Counted from the stretch's first letter, positions 8,188 through 17,060 are shown. The stretch: 33,371 nt of DNA from Azotobacter paspali (GCF_042434745.1 NZ_JBHLSS010000130.1); one strand, 5' to 3'. The notes: generated by a model not told the origin, from the letters alone. A program made the numbers and translations.

Positions 8188-8871
8188 TCAGCAGGCTGCC
8201 GGCTCGATCACCGTAAAGCTGGACACGGTCGGATGGCCATCCAGTTCTCCTCCCTCGCGCGCCAGGCCACAGGTGCGCATGCCGGCCGCGCGGGCGGCAT
8301 CTAGCTCCTGCAGCACATCGGAAAGGAACAGGATCTCCGCCGGCGGCCGGCCGATGGCTTCGGCGATGCGCGCATAGGACGCCGCTTCGCGCTTGGACCC
8401 ACTGGTGGTGTCGAAGTAGCCGGAAAACAGCGGCGACAGGTCGCCGGCCTCCGAGCAGCCGAAGATCAGGCGCTGCGCCTGGATCGAGCCGGAGGAATAC
8501 ACGTAGAGCTGGTATCCCTCGTGCTGCCAACGCCGCATGGTGGCCACGGCATCCGGATAAACGTGCCCCTTGAGTTCGCCGGCACGGTAGCCCTGCTCCC
8601 AGACCATGCCCTGCAACGCCTTGAGCGGCGTGGCCTTGCGATCCTCGGCGATCCAACCGAGCAGAATTTCGACGATCCGCTCGACATCGGCGTCCGCCTC
8701 GCCACTCTCGGCACGCACGGCTTCGAGCTGGGTCGCGACCTCCGCCTCGGCGGCATGCCGGCGGACGAACGCCGGCAGATGCTCACGGGCATAGGGGAAG
8801 AGTACGTCGAAGACGAAACTGACCGCGCTGGTAGTGCCTTCGATATCGGTGAGAATGGCCCGGACCGGCAT
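8188..8871 (-). CDS. mtnC: Enolase-phosphatase E1 of methionine salvage
   Basis: MtnC is a HAD-superfamily enzyme that enolises 2,3-diketo-5-methylthiopentyl-1-phosphate and then dephosphorylates it to the acireductone used by MtnD. The 227-residue product has the HAD motif I as TDIEGT (Asp9, Glu11), motif II as YVYSSGS, and motif III/IV around FLSDVLQELDAA, plus the FDTTSGSK stretch typical of E1. The start ATG at 8871 is 3 bases after the mtnD stop; an alternative ATG at 8877 overlaps that stop. GGAAGAA at the end of mtnD serves as ribosome binding site, so the two genes are translationally linked. Confidence 0.93.
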   Translation of the reverse strand: MPVRAILTDIEGTTSAVSFVFDVLFPYAREHLPAFVRRHAAEAEVATQLEAVRAESGEADADVERIVEILLGWIAEDRKATPLKALQGMVWEQGYRAGELKGHVYPDAVATMRRWQHEGYQLYVYSSGSIQAQRLIFGCSEAGDLSPLFSGYFDTTSGSKREAASYARIAEAIGRPPAEILFLSDVLQELDAARAAGMRTCGLAREGGELDGHPTVSSFTVIEPAAC

Positions 8872-8873
8872 GA

Positions 8874-9419
8874 TCATTCTTCCAGCTCGGGAAAGCGATG
8901 GGAGATGGGGTCGCCGGTGAACTGGGCGACCCAGCCTTCCGGGTTGTTGAACAGCCGGATGCAGACGAAATGCGGATGCTCGCCCATGTCGAACCAGTGG
9001 CGCGTACCGGCGGGCACCGAAATCAGGTCGTTGCGCTCGCAGAGCACCGCATACACTTCGCCGCCGACATGCAGCGAGAACAAACCGCGTCCGGCGACGA
9101 AGAAACGTACCTCGTCTTCGCCATGGGTGTGCTCGTCGAGGAACTTGGCGCGCAGTTGGTCCTTCTGCGGGTGCCTGTCGTTCAGGCTGACGACATCGAC
9201 GGAGACATAGCCGCCCTCCGCCCTCAGTCGCTCGATCTGCGCCTGGTAGGCTGCGAGCACCTCGTCTTGGCTGGCGCCGGGAGCGATCGGCGCCTCGGCC
9301 TGCCAGCGTTCGAAGCGCACACCAATCTTGGCCAGCGTGGCGGCGATGTCCTCGCCATGGTTGAGGACCTTGTAGGGCTGGACGGGATGGTCGTCGCAAT
9401 AGACGCTCAGGAAACTCAT
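8874..9419 (-). CDS. mtnD: Acireductone dioxygenase
   Basis: MtnD (ARD) oxidises the acireductone to the keto-acid precursor of methionine plus formate when it holds iron, or runs the off-pathway CO-forming reaction when it holds nickel. The 181-residue cupin has the metal ligands clearly placed: EHTHGEDEVRFF gives His97, His99 and Glu103, and AGTRHWFD gives His141. The motif spacing H-x-H-x3-E-x37-H fits the family. It is transcribed between mtnB (gap 60 bases) and mtnC (3-base gap). Confidence 0.95.
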   Translation of the reverse strand: MSFLSVYCDDHPVQPYKVLNHGEDIAATLAKIGVRFERWQAEAPIAPGASQDEVLAAYQAQIERLRAEGGYVSVDVVSLNDRHPQKDQLRAKFLDEHTHGEDEVRFFVAGRGLFSLHVGGEVYAVLCERNDLISVPAGTRHWFDMGEHPHFVCIRLFNNPEGWVAQFTGDPISHRFPELEE

Positions 9420-9479
9420 GGGCAGATCTCCTTATTCGTGAAATCCGGAAACCGCAGGTCGCTCCGGCGGCCTTCCAGC

Positions 9480-10100
9480 TCAGCGGCCCTGCAGGGCACG
9501 CATTTTCAATTCGCAGTCGAAGAGAAACTCGAAGGCCTCCACCTGGCGCAGCGCGTCTTTCATGGCGGCGCCCCAGGTATACAGGCCGTGGCCACGGATC
9601 AGGTAGCCGACGCAGTCAGGATGCTCATCTAGCCAGGGCCGCACCCGGCTGGCCAGGCGGGCGATGTCCTGATCGTTGTCGAAGATCGGCACGCAGATCT
9701 GGCACTCGTGGGTAGCGACGCCGGCGAAGGCCTTCTGCAACTCGTAGTCGGCGAATACCAAAGAATCGCTCAGGATCAGCCGGGAAAGCACGGTGGCGTT
9801 TACCGAATGCGTGTGCAGCACTGCACCGATTTCGGCCTTCCAAGTGTACAACTGGGTATGCAGCAGGGTCTCGGCTGAAGGTTTCTTGCCCGGCTCGAGG
9901 CTGTTGCCGGCCATGTCGGTGGCCAGCACGTCGTCCTCGCCGAGCTGGCCCTTGTGCTTGCCGGAAACGGTGAGAAGCGCTTCTTCGGGAGACAGCCGTG
10001 CCGAATAATTGCTGCTGGTCGCCGGCGACCAGCCACGGCCATACAGGAAGCGTCCGGCCTCGATGATCTGCCGGGTCAGTTGTGCGCGGGTCGGGCTCAT
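9480..10100 (-). CDS. mtnB: Methylthioribulose-1-phosphate dehydratase
   Basis: MtnB is a class II aldolase-fold, zinc-dependent enzyme that dehydrates methylthioribulose-1-phosphate to the diketo intermediate taken up by MtnC. The 206-residue product shows TVSGKHKG, the PSAETLLH segment, the zinc-binding HTHS (His96, His98), and the later YLIRGHGLYTWG with the third His ligand. Its start codon overlaps the stop of the upstream MFS gene by ATGA (10097-10100), strong evidence of co-transcription and coupled translation. No mtnA or mtnP/mtnK gene is present in the window, so the first steps of salvage must be encoded elsewhere. Confidence 0.95.
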   Translation of the reverse strand: MSPTRAQLTRQIIEAGRFLYGRGWSPATSSNYSARLSPEEALLTVSGKHKGQLGEDDVLATDMAGNSLEPGKKPSAETLLHTQLYTWKAEIGAVLHTHSVNATVLSRLILSDSLVFADYELQKAFAGVATHECQICVPIFDNDQDIARLASRVRPWLDEHPDCVGYLIRGHGLYTWGAAMKDALRQVEAFEFLFDCELKMRALQGR

Positions 10101-11248
10101 GGTCCCTCCTCTCTCGAACGGGTGGCGATGATGATGGCGGCCGACAGCGCCGCCAGACTGGCCAGGGCGAAGGTCCGGGCCGGGCCGAGACTCGTCCAGC
10201 AATAGCCGGAATACAACGCCCCCAGGGCGCCCCCGACGCCGGACAGGGTCGCATACAGGGCCTGGCCCTGTCCCTGCTGGCGAACGCCGAAACTGCGCTG
10301 CACGAAATGGATGGCCGAGGCATGGAAGCAGCCGAAAGTCGCCGCGTGCATCATCTGCGCCAGCAGCAGGGCGGGCAGATGATCGGCCAGATTGCCCAGC
10401 AGCAGCCAGCGCAGCGCGGCCAGCAGGAAACTGGCCATGAGTAGCCGGCGCAGGGAGAAACGCCGCAACAGCCCGGCCATCGCCAGGAACAGCAGGATTT
10501 CCGCCAGTACGCCGAGGGCCCAGAGCTGGCCGATCAGCCCGCGACCGTAACCCAGGGTCTCCAGATGAATGCTGAAGAAGGTGTAGTAAGGACCATGGCT
10601 CAACTGCATCAATGCCACACAGGCATAGAAAGGCAGCACACCGGGGCGGCGTAGTTGGCACAGGAAACCGCCCTGCACCTCCAGGCCGGCCCGCTGTTCC
10701 GGCTGGGCATTGGGCACCCAGAAGCTGCCGAGGACGATCCCACCCATGATCAGCACGATCACCCAGGGGAAGACGCCCAGACCGAGCCACTCGAACAGTT
10801 GACCGAGCCCGACCACGGCGGCGATGAAACCGATGCTGCCCCACAGGCGCAACTGGCTGTAACGTGCCGACTGCTCGCGCAAATGGGCGAGGGTGATCAC
10901 CTCGAACTGCGGCAGTACGGCATGCCAGAAGAAGGCGTGCAGGGCCATGACTAGCACTAGCCAGGCATAACTCTTCCCGACGAAGATCAGCGCGAAGGAG
11001 CCCAGGGTACAGAGCGCGCCGAGCCGCACGATGGCCAGCCGCCGCCCGCTCGCGTCGCCCAGCCACCCCCACAGATTCGGCGCCAGGCAGCGCATCAGCA
11101 TGGGGATAGCCAGCAGCTCGCCGATGCGCGCGGCGGAAAAGCCCAGATGATCGAAATACAGCGGGAAGAACGGTGCCGTCGCACCGAGCAGGGCGAAATA
11201 GAAGAAGTAGAAGCTGGAAAGGCGCCAATAGGGCAATGCGGACGACAT
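10097..11248 (-). CDS. MFS transporter (MFS_1-like, HcaT-type)
   Basis: This 383-residue protein has about twelve hydrophobic helices and the major facilitator layout. The N-terminal YWRLSSFYFFYFALLGATAPFFPLY resembles the MFS_1-like/HcaT (phenylpropionate permease) group, and the loop after helix 2 reads MRCLAPNLWGWLGDASGRR, the family's Asp/Gly/Arg loop. The substrate is unknown. It is joined by a 4-base overlap to mtnB and follows aroC after a 96-base gap, so its expression is tied to methionine salvage. Transport of a methylthio-sugar or salvage intermediate is an inference from position only. Start ATG at 11246-11248. Confidence 0.85.
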   Translation of the reverse strand: MSSALPYWRLSSFYFFYFALLGATAPFFPLYFDHLGFSAARIGELLAIPMLMRCLAPNLWGWLGDASGRRLAIVRLGALCTLGSFALIFVGKSYAWLVLVMALHAFFWHAVLPQFEVITLAHLREQSARYSQLRLWGSIGFIAAVVGLGQLFEWLGLGVFPWVIVLIMGGIVLGSFWVPNAQPEQRAGLEVQGGFLCQLRRPGVLPFYACVALMQLSHGPYYTFFSIHLETLGYGRGLIGQLWALGVLAEILLFLAMAGLLRRFSLRRLLMASFLLAALRWLLLGNLADHLPALLLAQMMHAATFGCFHASAIHFVQRSFGVRQQGQGQALYATLSGVGGALGALYSGYCWTSLGPARTFALASLAALSAAIIIATRSREEGP

Positions 11249-11344
11249 GGCTTGATCAAAGCGCGAGCCGAACCGGAGTTCCGGACGACATCCAGCGGGA
11301 TAGCCATCGGAGACCGAGGAGTCCTGAGCGGCCCGCGCCCAGGC

Positions 11345-12436
11345 TCACAGTTGCGGCAGCACCGGGGTGAGTACTCGAACCCCGGCATTCTGCGCCCGAT
11401 GACGCAGTAGATGATCCATCAGCACCAGCGCCATCATGGCCTCGGCGATCGGAGTGGCGCGGATGCCGACACAGGGGTCGTGGCGCCCCTTGGTGATCAC
11501 CTCCACCGGATTGCCGTGGACGTCGATGGAACGGCCCGGGGTGGTAATGCTGGGAGTCGGCTTGAGCGCCAAGTGGGCGACGATCGGCTGACCCGAGGAG
11601 ATTCCGCCGAAAATACCGCCGGCATTGTTGGACAGGAAGCCGTCTGGGGTGAGTTCGTCGCGGTGCTCGGTGCCGCGCTGGGCGACGCTGGCGAAGCCGG
11701 CGCCGATCTCCACGCCCTTAACCGCATTGATGCTCATCAGCGCATGGGCCAGTTCGGCATCCAAACGATCGAAGATCGGCTCGCCTAGCCCCGGCGGCAC
11801 GCCTTCGGCGACCACGCTGATCTTGGCCCCGACCGAATCCTGATCGCGACGCAACTGGTCCATGTAGGCCTCCAGCTCAGGCACCTTGTTCGGATCGGGA
11901 CAGAAGAAGGCGTTCCGCTCCACCGAGTCCCAATCCTTGAAAGAGATTTCGATCGGACCGAGCTGGCTCATGTAACCGCGCACGAACACACCCTGAGTCG
12001 CCAAATACTTCTTGGCGATGGCACCGGCCGCCACGCGCATGGCGGTCTCGCGCGCCGAACTGCGGCCGCCGCCCCGGTAGTCGCGGATGCCGTACTTGTG
12101 ATGATAGGTGTAGTCGGCATGGGCCGGGCGGAAAAGGTCCTTGATCGCCGAATAGTCCTTGGATTTCTGGTCGGTATTGCGGATCAGCAGGGCGATCGGG
12201 CAGCCGGTGGTCCTGCCCTCGAACACGCCGGAAAGGATCTCCACCTCATCGTCTTCCTGACGCTGGGTGGTGTGGCGGCTGGTGCCCGGCTTGCGCCGGT
12301 CGAGGTCGCGCTGCAGGTCGGCAGCCGACAACTCCAGCCCGGGCGGGCAGCCGTCGACGATGGCAACCAGGGCCGGGCCGTGGCTCTCACCGGCCGTGGT
12401 GACAGTGAACAGCTTGCCGTAAGTATTGCCGGACAT
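11345..12436 (-). CDS. aroC: Chorismate synthase
   Basis: AroC removes phosphate from 5-enolpyruvylshikimate-3-phosphate to make chorismate, the last common step of aromatic biosynthesis, using reduced FMN. The 363-residue product has the three family signatures: GESHGPALVAIVDGCPPG near the N-terminus, the DYRGGGRSSARETAMRVAAGA signature, and RHDPCVGIRATPIAEAM near the C-terminus. I chose ATG at 12436 (MSGNTYGKLFTVTT) because GGAG lies 8 bases upstream and the family begins here; the six-codon longer reading is unlikely. It heads the minus-strand run aroC-MFS-mtnB-mtnD-mtnC. Confidence 0.97.
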   Translation of the reverse strand: MSGNTYGKLFTVTTAGESHGPALVAIVDGCPPGLELSAADLQRDLDRRKPGTSRHTTQRQEDDEVEILSGVFEGRTTGCPIALLIRNTDQKSKDYSAIKDLFRPAHADYTYHHKYGIRDYRGGGRSSARETAMRVAAGAIAKKYLATQGVFVRGYMSQLGPIEISFKDWDSVERNAFFCPDPNKVPELEAYMDQLRRDQDSVGAKISVVAEGVPPGLGEPIFDRLDAELAHALMSINAVKGVEIGAGFASVAQRGTEHRDELTPDGFLSNNAGGIFGGISSGQPIVAHLALKPTPSITTPGRSIDVHGNPVEVITKGRHDPCVGIRATPIAEAMMALVLMDHLLRHRAQNAGVRVLTPVLPQL

Positions 12437-12548
12437 ACAGGGCTCCGCGAACAATCAGCCTGATCGAAGGTGTGCGAGTATACCCAGGGGGCACTGCCAG
12501 TTCACCCTCCGCCTTGCGCCAGCCGGCGCGCAGCCATGGCCGTCCACG

Positions 12549-13502
12549 ATGTCGCGAATACTCCTGCTGTTTCTGCTCCTGGTGGCAGGTTTCGTCCATG
12601 CCAGGACCATTCAGCACCAGCCCATAGAGCTGGCGACCCCGAGCGGGATACTGTATGGATCGCTGCTGCTGCCGCAGGACGCCAACCCAGTGCCCGTGGC
12701 CCTGCTGATCGCCGGCTCCGGCCCCACCGACCGCAACGGCAACAATCCGGCCGGCCGCAATGACAGTCTCAAGCGGTTGGCCGAAGCCCTGGCCCAGCGC
12801 GGCATCGCCAGCGTGCGCTATGACAAGCGCGGTGTCGCCGCCAGCCTGGCCGCCGCCCCGGACGAGCGGATGCTGAGCGTGGAAGGCTACGTCGCCGATG
12901 CGGTCGCCTGGGGCCACGAGCTGGGCACCGACCCGCGTTTTTCCCGGTTGGTGCTGATCGGCCACAGCGAAGGCGCGCTGATCGCCAGCCTGGCCGCCGG
13001 ACAGGCTGGCGCCGACGCGTTGGTCGTCATCGCCGGCAGCGGCCGTCCGATCGACCAGGTACTGCTGGAACAACTCAGCACGCGCCTGCCACCACCCCTG
13101 CTGGCCTTCAGCGCAGCGCTAATCGACGAACTTAAGGCGGGACGCATTCACGAGCAGATCCCCGAGCCGCTCGGGGTACTGTTTCGTCCGAGCGTACAAC
13201 CCTATCTGATCTCGCTGTTCCGCCAGGATCCGGCAGGGGCCTTCGCCCAGGTGCGCATTCCGGCGCTGATCATCCAGGGACGTCACGACATCCAGGTCGG
13301 GATGAAGGACGCCGAAGCCCTGAAGGCCGCCAAACCCGACGCCGAGCTGCTACCGGTCAACGGTATGAATCATGTGCTGCGTATCGTCCCGGCGGATGTG
13401 CAGCACCAGTTGCCCTCCTACAACAATCCGGAGTTGCCGTTGGCTAGCGTCCTGGGACAAGCGATCGGCGACTTCATCCTGCGGGGCGAAACGACTCGGT
13501 AG
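12549..13502 (+). CDS. Exported alpha/beta hydrolase
   Basis: This 317-residue protein begins with a signal peptide (MSRILLLFLLLVAGFVHA), so it is likely periplasmic. The body is an alpha/beta hydrolase of the dienelactone-hydrolase-like type: an oxyanion stretch IAGSGPTDRNGN, the nucleophile elbow GHSEG (Ser140), a later acid region IQGRHDIQV and the C-terminal His in GMNHVLR. This layout resembles the YqkD-like and EstX-like esterases; the natural substrate cannot be told. The longer reading frame from 12426 was rejected because it overlaps aroC and hides the signal peptide. The gene is divergent from aroC (112 bases apart) and convergent with prmB. Confidence 0.8.
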   Translation: MSRILLLFLLLVAGFVHARTIQHQPIELATPSGILYGSLLLPQDANPVPVALLIAGSGPTDRNGNNPAGRNDSLKRLAEALAQRGIASVRYDKRGVAASLAAAPDERMLSVEGYVADAVAWGHELGTDPRFSRLVLIGHSEGALIASLAAGQAGADALVVIAGSGRPIDQVLLEQLSTRLPPPLLAFSAALIDELKAGRIHEQIPEPLGVLFRPSVQPYLISLFRQDPAGAFAQVRIPALIIQGRHDIQVGMKDAEALKAAKPDAELLPVNGMNHVLRIVPADVQHQLPSYNNPELPLASVLGQAIGDFILRGETTR

Positions 13503-13529
13503 CGTCCAACCGGGCACATTCGACAGGGC

Positions 13530-14450
13530 TTAGGGCCGAAGCCGAGCGCGGAACAGATCCCGATATTCCCGGCACTGAGCGGCATTCAGCAGAAAGACGC
13601 CATGCCCGCCCTGGGTGAACTCCAGCCAGGTAAAATCCACTTCCGGGTAGAGTGCCTCAACATGCACCTGGCTGTTCCCCACCTCGACGATCAGTACGCC
13701 CCGCTCGGTCAGGTGATCAACCGCCTCCGCCAGCATGCGCCGAACCAGATCCAGGCCATCTTCGCCACAGGCCAGCCCCATGGCCGGTTCGTGGCGGTAC
13801 TCCTCCGGCATGTCGGCGAAATCCTCGGCGTCCACGTAGGGCGGATTGGAAACGATCAGGTCAAACCGTTGCCCCGGCAGACCGGCGAAGCCATCTCCCT
13901 GCACGGTATAGACACGCTCGTCGAGAGCATGGCGCTCGATGTTCCGATTGGCCACTTCGAGCGCATCGAAAGACAGATCGGCCAGCACCACCTCTGCCCC
14001 GGGAAACTCATGGGCACAAGCGATGCCGATGCAACCGGAACCGGTACAGAGATCGAGAATCCGCGTCGGCTCGTGTGGCAGCCAGGGAGCGAAACGCTGG
14101 CCAATCAGCTCGGCAATCGGCGAGCGCGGCACCAGCACCCGTTCGTCGACCAAGAACGGCAGCCCGCAGAACCAAGCCTCGCCGAGCAGATAGGCCGCCG
14201 GGATACGCTCTTCGATGCGGCGCTGGAGCAAAGCGCCCAGATGCATGCATTCGTCTTCCTCGAGACGGCAGTCCAGATAACCGTCGGCCATTTCCCAAGG
14301 CAAATGCAGGGCGCCGAGTACCAGTTGGCGAGCCTCGTCCCAAGCGTTGTCGGTACCGTGACCGAAATACAGCCCCTCGGCATGGAAACGACTGACCGCC
14401 CAACGGATATAATCGCGCGGGGTACGCAGACGGGTCGGAATGGCTGCCAT
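13530..14450 (-). CDS. prmB: Ribosomal protein L3 N5-glutamine methyltransferase
   Basis: PrmB methylates a glutamine of ribosomal protein L3 with S-adenosylmethionine during 50S assembly. The 306-residue product has the HemK/PrmC-family SAM motif DLCTGSGCIG (133-142) and the NPPY substrate motif (202-205), with the family-typical extension EEYRHEPAMGLACGEDGLDLVRR. The N-terminal MAAIPTRLRTPRDYIRWAVSRF is the PrmB rather than PrmC type. Start ATG at 14450, preceded by GGGAGATATAC; the longer reading from 14540 has no support. Confidence 0.93.
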   Translation of the reverse strand: MAAIPTRLRTPRDYIRWAVSRFHAEGLYFGHGTDNAWDEARQLVLGALHLPWEMADGYLDCRLEEDECMHLGALLQRRIEERIPAAYLLGEAWFCGLPFLVDERVLVPRSPIAELIGQRFAPWLPHEPTRILDLCTGSGCIGIACAHEFPGAEVVLADLSFDALEVANRNIERHALDERVYTVQGDGFAGLPGQRFDLIVSNPPYVDAEDFADMPEEYRHEPAMGLACGEDGLDLVRRMLAEAVDHLTERGVLIVEVGNSQVHVEALYPEVDFTWLEFTQGGHGVFLLNAAQCREYRDLFRARLRP

Positions 14451-14782
14451 GTATATCTCCCAACCAAAAGCGGGCATTCTAGCAAGCAGCGGGAACCCCC
14501 CGGCTGGAAACAAGCCGCGCCTGTAGGGTAATGCGAGCAATCCGACTGCTTGACTCCATGGCGAAAGACTGGCACTCCATGGGCCGAATCAGGCTTGTCG
14601 CAAAGCATGCGAGGCATCGCACAAGGGTGGAGAGCGGCCAACCCGGAGCCCCGGTGATTGTCGGCTCGATAGGCATCTCCAAGCCTGGCGGTCGCCCCGT
14701 CTCATAGACTTAAGGTGATGTTTGTTCACTTCTGAAGACAGGAAGGAGACAATCCGCGCCGTTTTTTCATGGAGGAGCCACC
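14451..14782. other. Intergenic region upstream of prmB and isochorismatase-like gene
   Basis: This is a 332-base spacer between two divergent genes. I found no small gene, strong hairpin or clear promoter pair. The last 20 bases hold a good ribosome binding site (GGAGGAG) for the gene at 14783. Confidence 0.3.
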
Positions 14783-15376
14783 ATGCCCCAACCACAAACA
14801 GTGATGCAGATCACAGGCCGCAGCTTTGCACCGGCCCACCTGAAGAATGCCACTCTGCTCGTCATCGATGCACAAGAAGAGTACCGCAGTGGCATCCTGC
14901 GCTTGCCTGGGCTCGAGCCTGCAATCGTGGAGATCGCCGGCCTGCTGGCCGCCGCTCGTGCCGCAGGCACCCCGGTGGTGCATGTGAAACACCTCGGTAT
15001 TCCCGGAGGTTTCCTCGATCCGCAGGGTACGCGTGGCCAGCTCATCCCGGAAGTCGCACCGCAGCCGGGAGAAATCGTCGTGGAGAAGCGCCTGCCGAAC
15101 GCCTTCTCCGGTACCGACCTGCATGACCGGTTGCAGGCGATCGGCCGTCTAGACCTGATCGTCTGCGGCTTCATGACCCACTCCAGCATCAGCAGCACCG
15201 TGCGTGCAACCAAGGACTATGGATATCGCTGCACCCTGGTGGATCGTGCCTGTGCTACCCGTGACCTGCCGAGCCCGAATGGAACCATTAGTGCGGAGCA
15301 GGTCCACCGCGTCGAGATCGCCAGCCTCGCCGACAACTTCGCGGCCATAGTGCCCGACGCGCAGGCACTACTCTAA
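14783..15376 (+). CDS. Isochorismatase-fold hydrolase with Ser at the nucleophile position
   Basis: This 197-residue protein has the isochorismatase-like cysteine-hydrolase fold. LLVIDAQEEYRSG provides the catalytic Asp29, EKRLPNAFSGTDL provides the catalytic Lys102, and CGFMTHSSISSTVRAT matches the family motif that normally reads MTHxC[VI]xxTxR. The position of the nucleophilic Cys is Ser135 here, so a standard Cys-dependent amidase mechanism is not available. EntB/PhzD-type members also lack this Cys and hydrolyse vinyl ethers instead. The substrate is unknown. GGAGGAG lies just before ATG 14783. It stands between prmB (divergent) and a small membrane-protein gene. Confidence 0.85.
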   Translation: MPQPQTVMQITGRSFAPAHLKNATLLVIDAQEEYRSGILRLPGLEPAIVEIAGLLAAARAAGTPVVHVKHLGIPGGFLDPQGTRGQLIPEVAPQPGEIVVEKRLPNAFSGTDLHDRLQAIGRLDLIVCGFMTHSSISSTVRATKDYGYRCTLVDRACATRDLPSPNGTISAEQVHRVEIASLADNFAAIVPDAQALL

Positions 15377-15415
15377 CCGAGCCCCGAACACAGCGCGTAT
15401 ATAAAACATTCGATA

Positions 15416-15447
15416 CTCGGCGACAGACTGTACTACCAGTTGCCGAG
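15416..15447. other. Inverted repeat upstream of the small membrane-protein gene
   Basis: CTCGGCGAC at 15416-15424 pairs with GTTGCCGAG at 15439-15447 (one G-T pair) around a 14-base loop. It lies 40 bases after the isochorismatase-like gene and 36 bases before the next start. No T-run follows, so it is more likely an RNA structure in the leader than a terminator. Confidence 0.3.
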
Positions 15448-15483
15448 CGCCAAGGGCCAAGACCTCGGCGGGAGAAGCCCTCA

Positions 15484-15810
15484 ATGAAGCCAACTGACGA
15501 GTCCACCTCATCATCCGCCTACAAGTTGCAGATCAACCGCTGGCGTTTCGGGGCGGGACTTGCAACCTTATCCGCCTCTCTGGGCATATTGCTCGCCATG
15601 GCGGGTACCGCCTCCCTGCTTGGCCAAGCTCCGACTCCCGGAGCGGGTAGGGATCTTCCCGAACTCTCTGCCGGTGCCGCCGTACTTCTTCTGATCCTTG
15701 GTCTCCTGCTGCTCTGGGCGGGCATTCACGCCTGGCGTGTCTGCCGGCGTGGCCTGCGCGCCATACGGCATTCCGGCAGTGCTTTCACCCGTACTAAAAA
15801 GCACGACTGA
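15484..15810 (+). CDS. Small protein with two transmembrane helices
   Basis: I do not recognise this 108-residue protein. Residues about 22-45 (GAGLATLSASLGILLAMAGTAS) and 63-82 (SAGAAVLLLILGLLLLWAGI) form two membrane helices separated by a short Pro/Gly-rich loop. The N-terminus is polar and Ser-rich; the C-terminus is basic (WRVCRRGLRAIRHSG then TRTKKHD). The pattern suggests an inner-membrane protein with both ends in the cytosol. GGGAGAAG lies before the ATG. The next gene (Smr protein) begins 52 bases later in the same direction, so the two may be co-transcribed. Confidence 0.65.
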   Translation: MKPTDESTSSSAYKLQINRWRFGAGLATLSASLGILLAMAGTASLLGQAPTPGAGRDLPELSAGAAVLLLILGLLLLWAGIHAWRVCRRGLRAIRHSGSAFTRTKKHD

Positions 15811-15862
15811 CGCCGGAAGGCATCCATTGATTAAACTAGGTGCCTCTCATGGAGGTCAGCCC

Positions 15863-16423
15863 ATGTCCGATGACGATTTCGCCCTGTTCCAATCCGCTAC
15901 TCTCGGCGTCAAACCGCTGCGTCGGGATGATCGCGCCGACACCGGCGTGCGCCAGCGCGACCGGCGACAGATCGCCAGCCGCCGCCAGGCAGCCATGCAA
16001 CAGGTCGAAACGCAGCCAATCGACGGTCTGTCCGATCAATTCGTCATCGATGTGGCTGCCGAGGACGACCTCCATTGGGCGCGTGATGGCGTCCAGGAGG
16101 GCCAGATGCGCAAACTTCGAGTCGGGCAGATCGCTTTCGAGGGCAGTCTGGACCTGCATGGCATGAGTGTGGAGAAAGCCCGCGAAACTCTCTGGGCCTT
16201 TCTTGCCGAAGCCATCAGACTGGAAGTGCGCTGCGTGCGTATCACCCATGGCAAGGCTGCCCGACTGGATGGCAAGCGCCCCATGGTTAAGAGTCACGTC
16301 AACACCTGGCTGCGCCAGCATCCACAGGTACTCGGCTTTACCTCCTGCCTACCCCGCCATGGCGGCACGGGAGCCGTCTATGTGCTGCTCAAACGCACTA
16401 TGCTCGAGGGGCGCGACGAATAG
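15863..16423 (+). CDS. Smr-domain protein
   Basis: This 186-residue protein has a C-terminal Smr domain, first known from the C-terminus of MutS2. The signature LDLHG (96-100) and RITHGKA (126-132, in place of the more common HGxG) are visible, followed by the [15 protein letters not shown] ending. Residues 1-70 are charged and Arg-rich ([14 protein letters not shown]) and may contact nucleic acid. Stand-alone Smr proteins of this type are described as endonucleases acting on RNA or DNA, and a role in rescue of stalled ribosomes has been found for related proteins; which applies here is unknown. Start at 15863 has GGAGGT upstream. A longer frame from 15698 is a shadow of the preceding gene. 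Confidence 0.85.
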
Positions 16424-16514
16424 CCGAATCACCTTGGCGTGCTTGCAACGCTCATTACGCCCCCCTAACCTGCACGCTCGTGTATCTCATCAAAAAGCTC
16501 TCGCAGGAATATCC

Positions 16515-17060
16515 ATGTCCCTGGAACAGCAGTACACCGCGATTCTCGCCCAGCTCGGCGAGGACGTTTCCCGTGAAGGTTTGGTCGACACCCCCAAGCG
16601 TGCGGCCAAGGCCATGCAGTATCTCTGCCGCGGCTATCAGCAGACCCTTGAGGAGGTCGTCAACGGCGCCCTGTTCAGCTCGGACAACAGCGAAATGGTG
16701 ATGGTGAAGAACATCGAGCTGTATTCGCTCTGCGAGCATCACATGCTGCCGTTCATTGGCAAGGCGCATGTGGCTTATCTGCCCAATGGCAAAGTTCTGG
16801 GCTTGTCGAAGGTCGCCCGAATCGTCGACATGTTTGCGCGACGCCTGCAGATCCAGGAGAACCTCACCCGTCAGATCGCCGAGGCAGTGGAACAAGTCAC
16901 GGGAGCCTCAGGAGTGGGCGTGGTGATCGAAGCGCAACATATGTGCATGATGATGCGTGGCGTGGAAAAGCAGAACTCCACCCTGGTCACTTCGGTAATG
17001 CTCGGCCACTTCCGCAGCAATACAGCTACCCGCAGTGAGTTTCTCAGTCTGATCAAGTGA
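16515..17060 (+). CDS. folE: GTP cyclohydrolase I
   Basis: FolE opens GTP to 7,8-dihydroneopterin triphosphate, the first step of folate (and pterin/queuosine) synthesis. The 181-residue product has the usual bacterial length and zinc ligands: [10 protein letters not shown] gives Cys73 and His76, and [10 protein letters not shown] gives Cys144; GKAHVAYLP and [16 protein letters not shown] are also typical. The start ATG at 16515 follows AGGAATATCC. The Smr gene ends about 90 bases before it and may be co-transcribed. No folE2-like sequence is present in this window. Confidence 0.95.

Noticed and set aside
14767..15213. Long minus-strand frames opposite the isochorismatase-like gene
   Set aside because: They are antisense shadows typical of GC-rich genes, with low-complexity residues and no ribosome binding site. 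The same applies to other long frames opposite or out of frame with genes in the left half.
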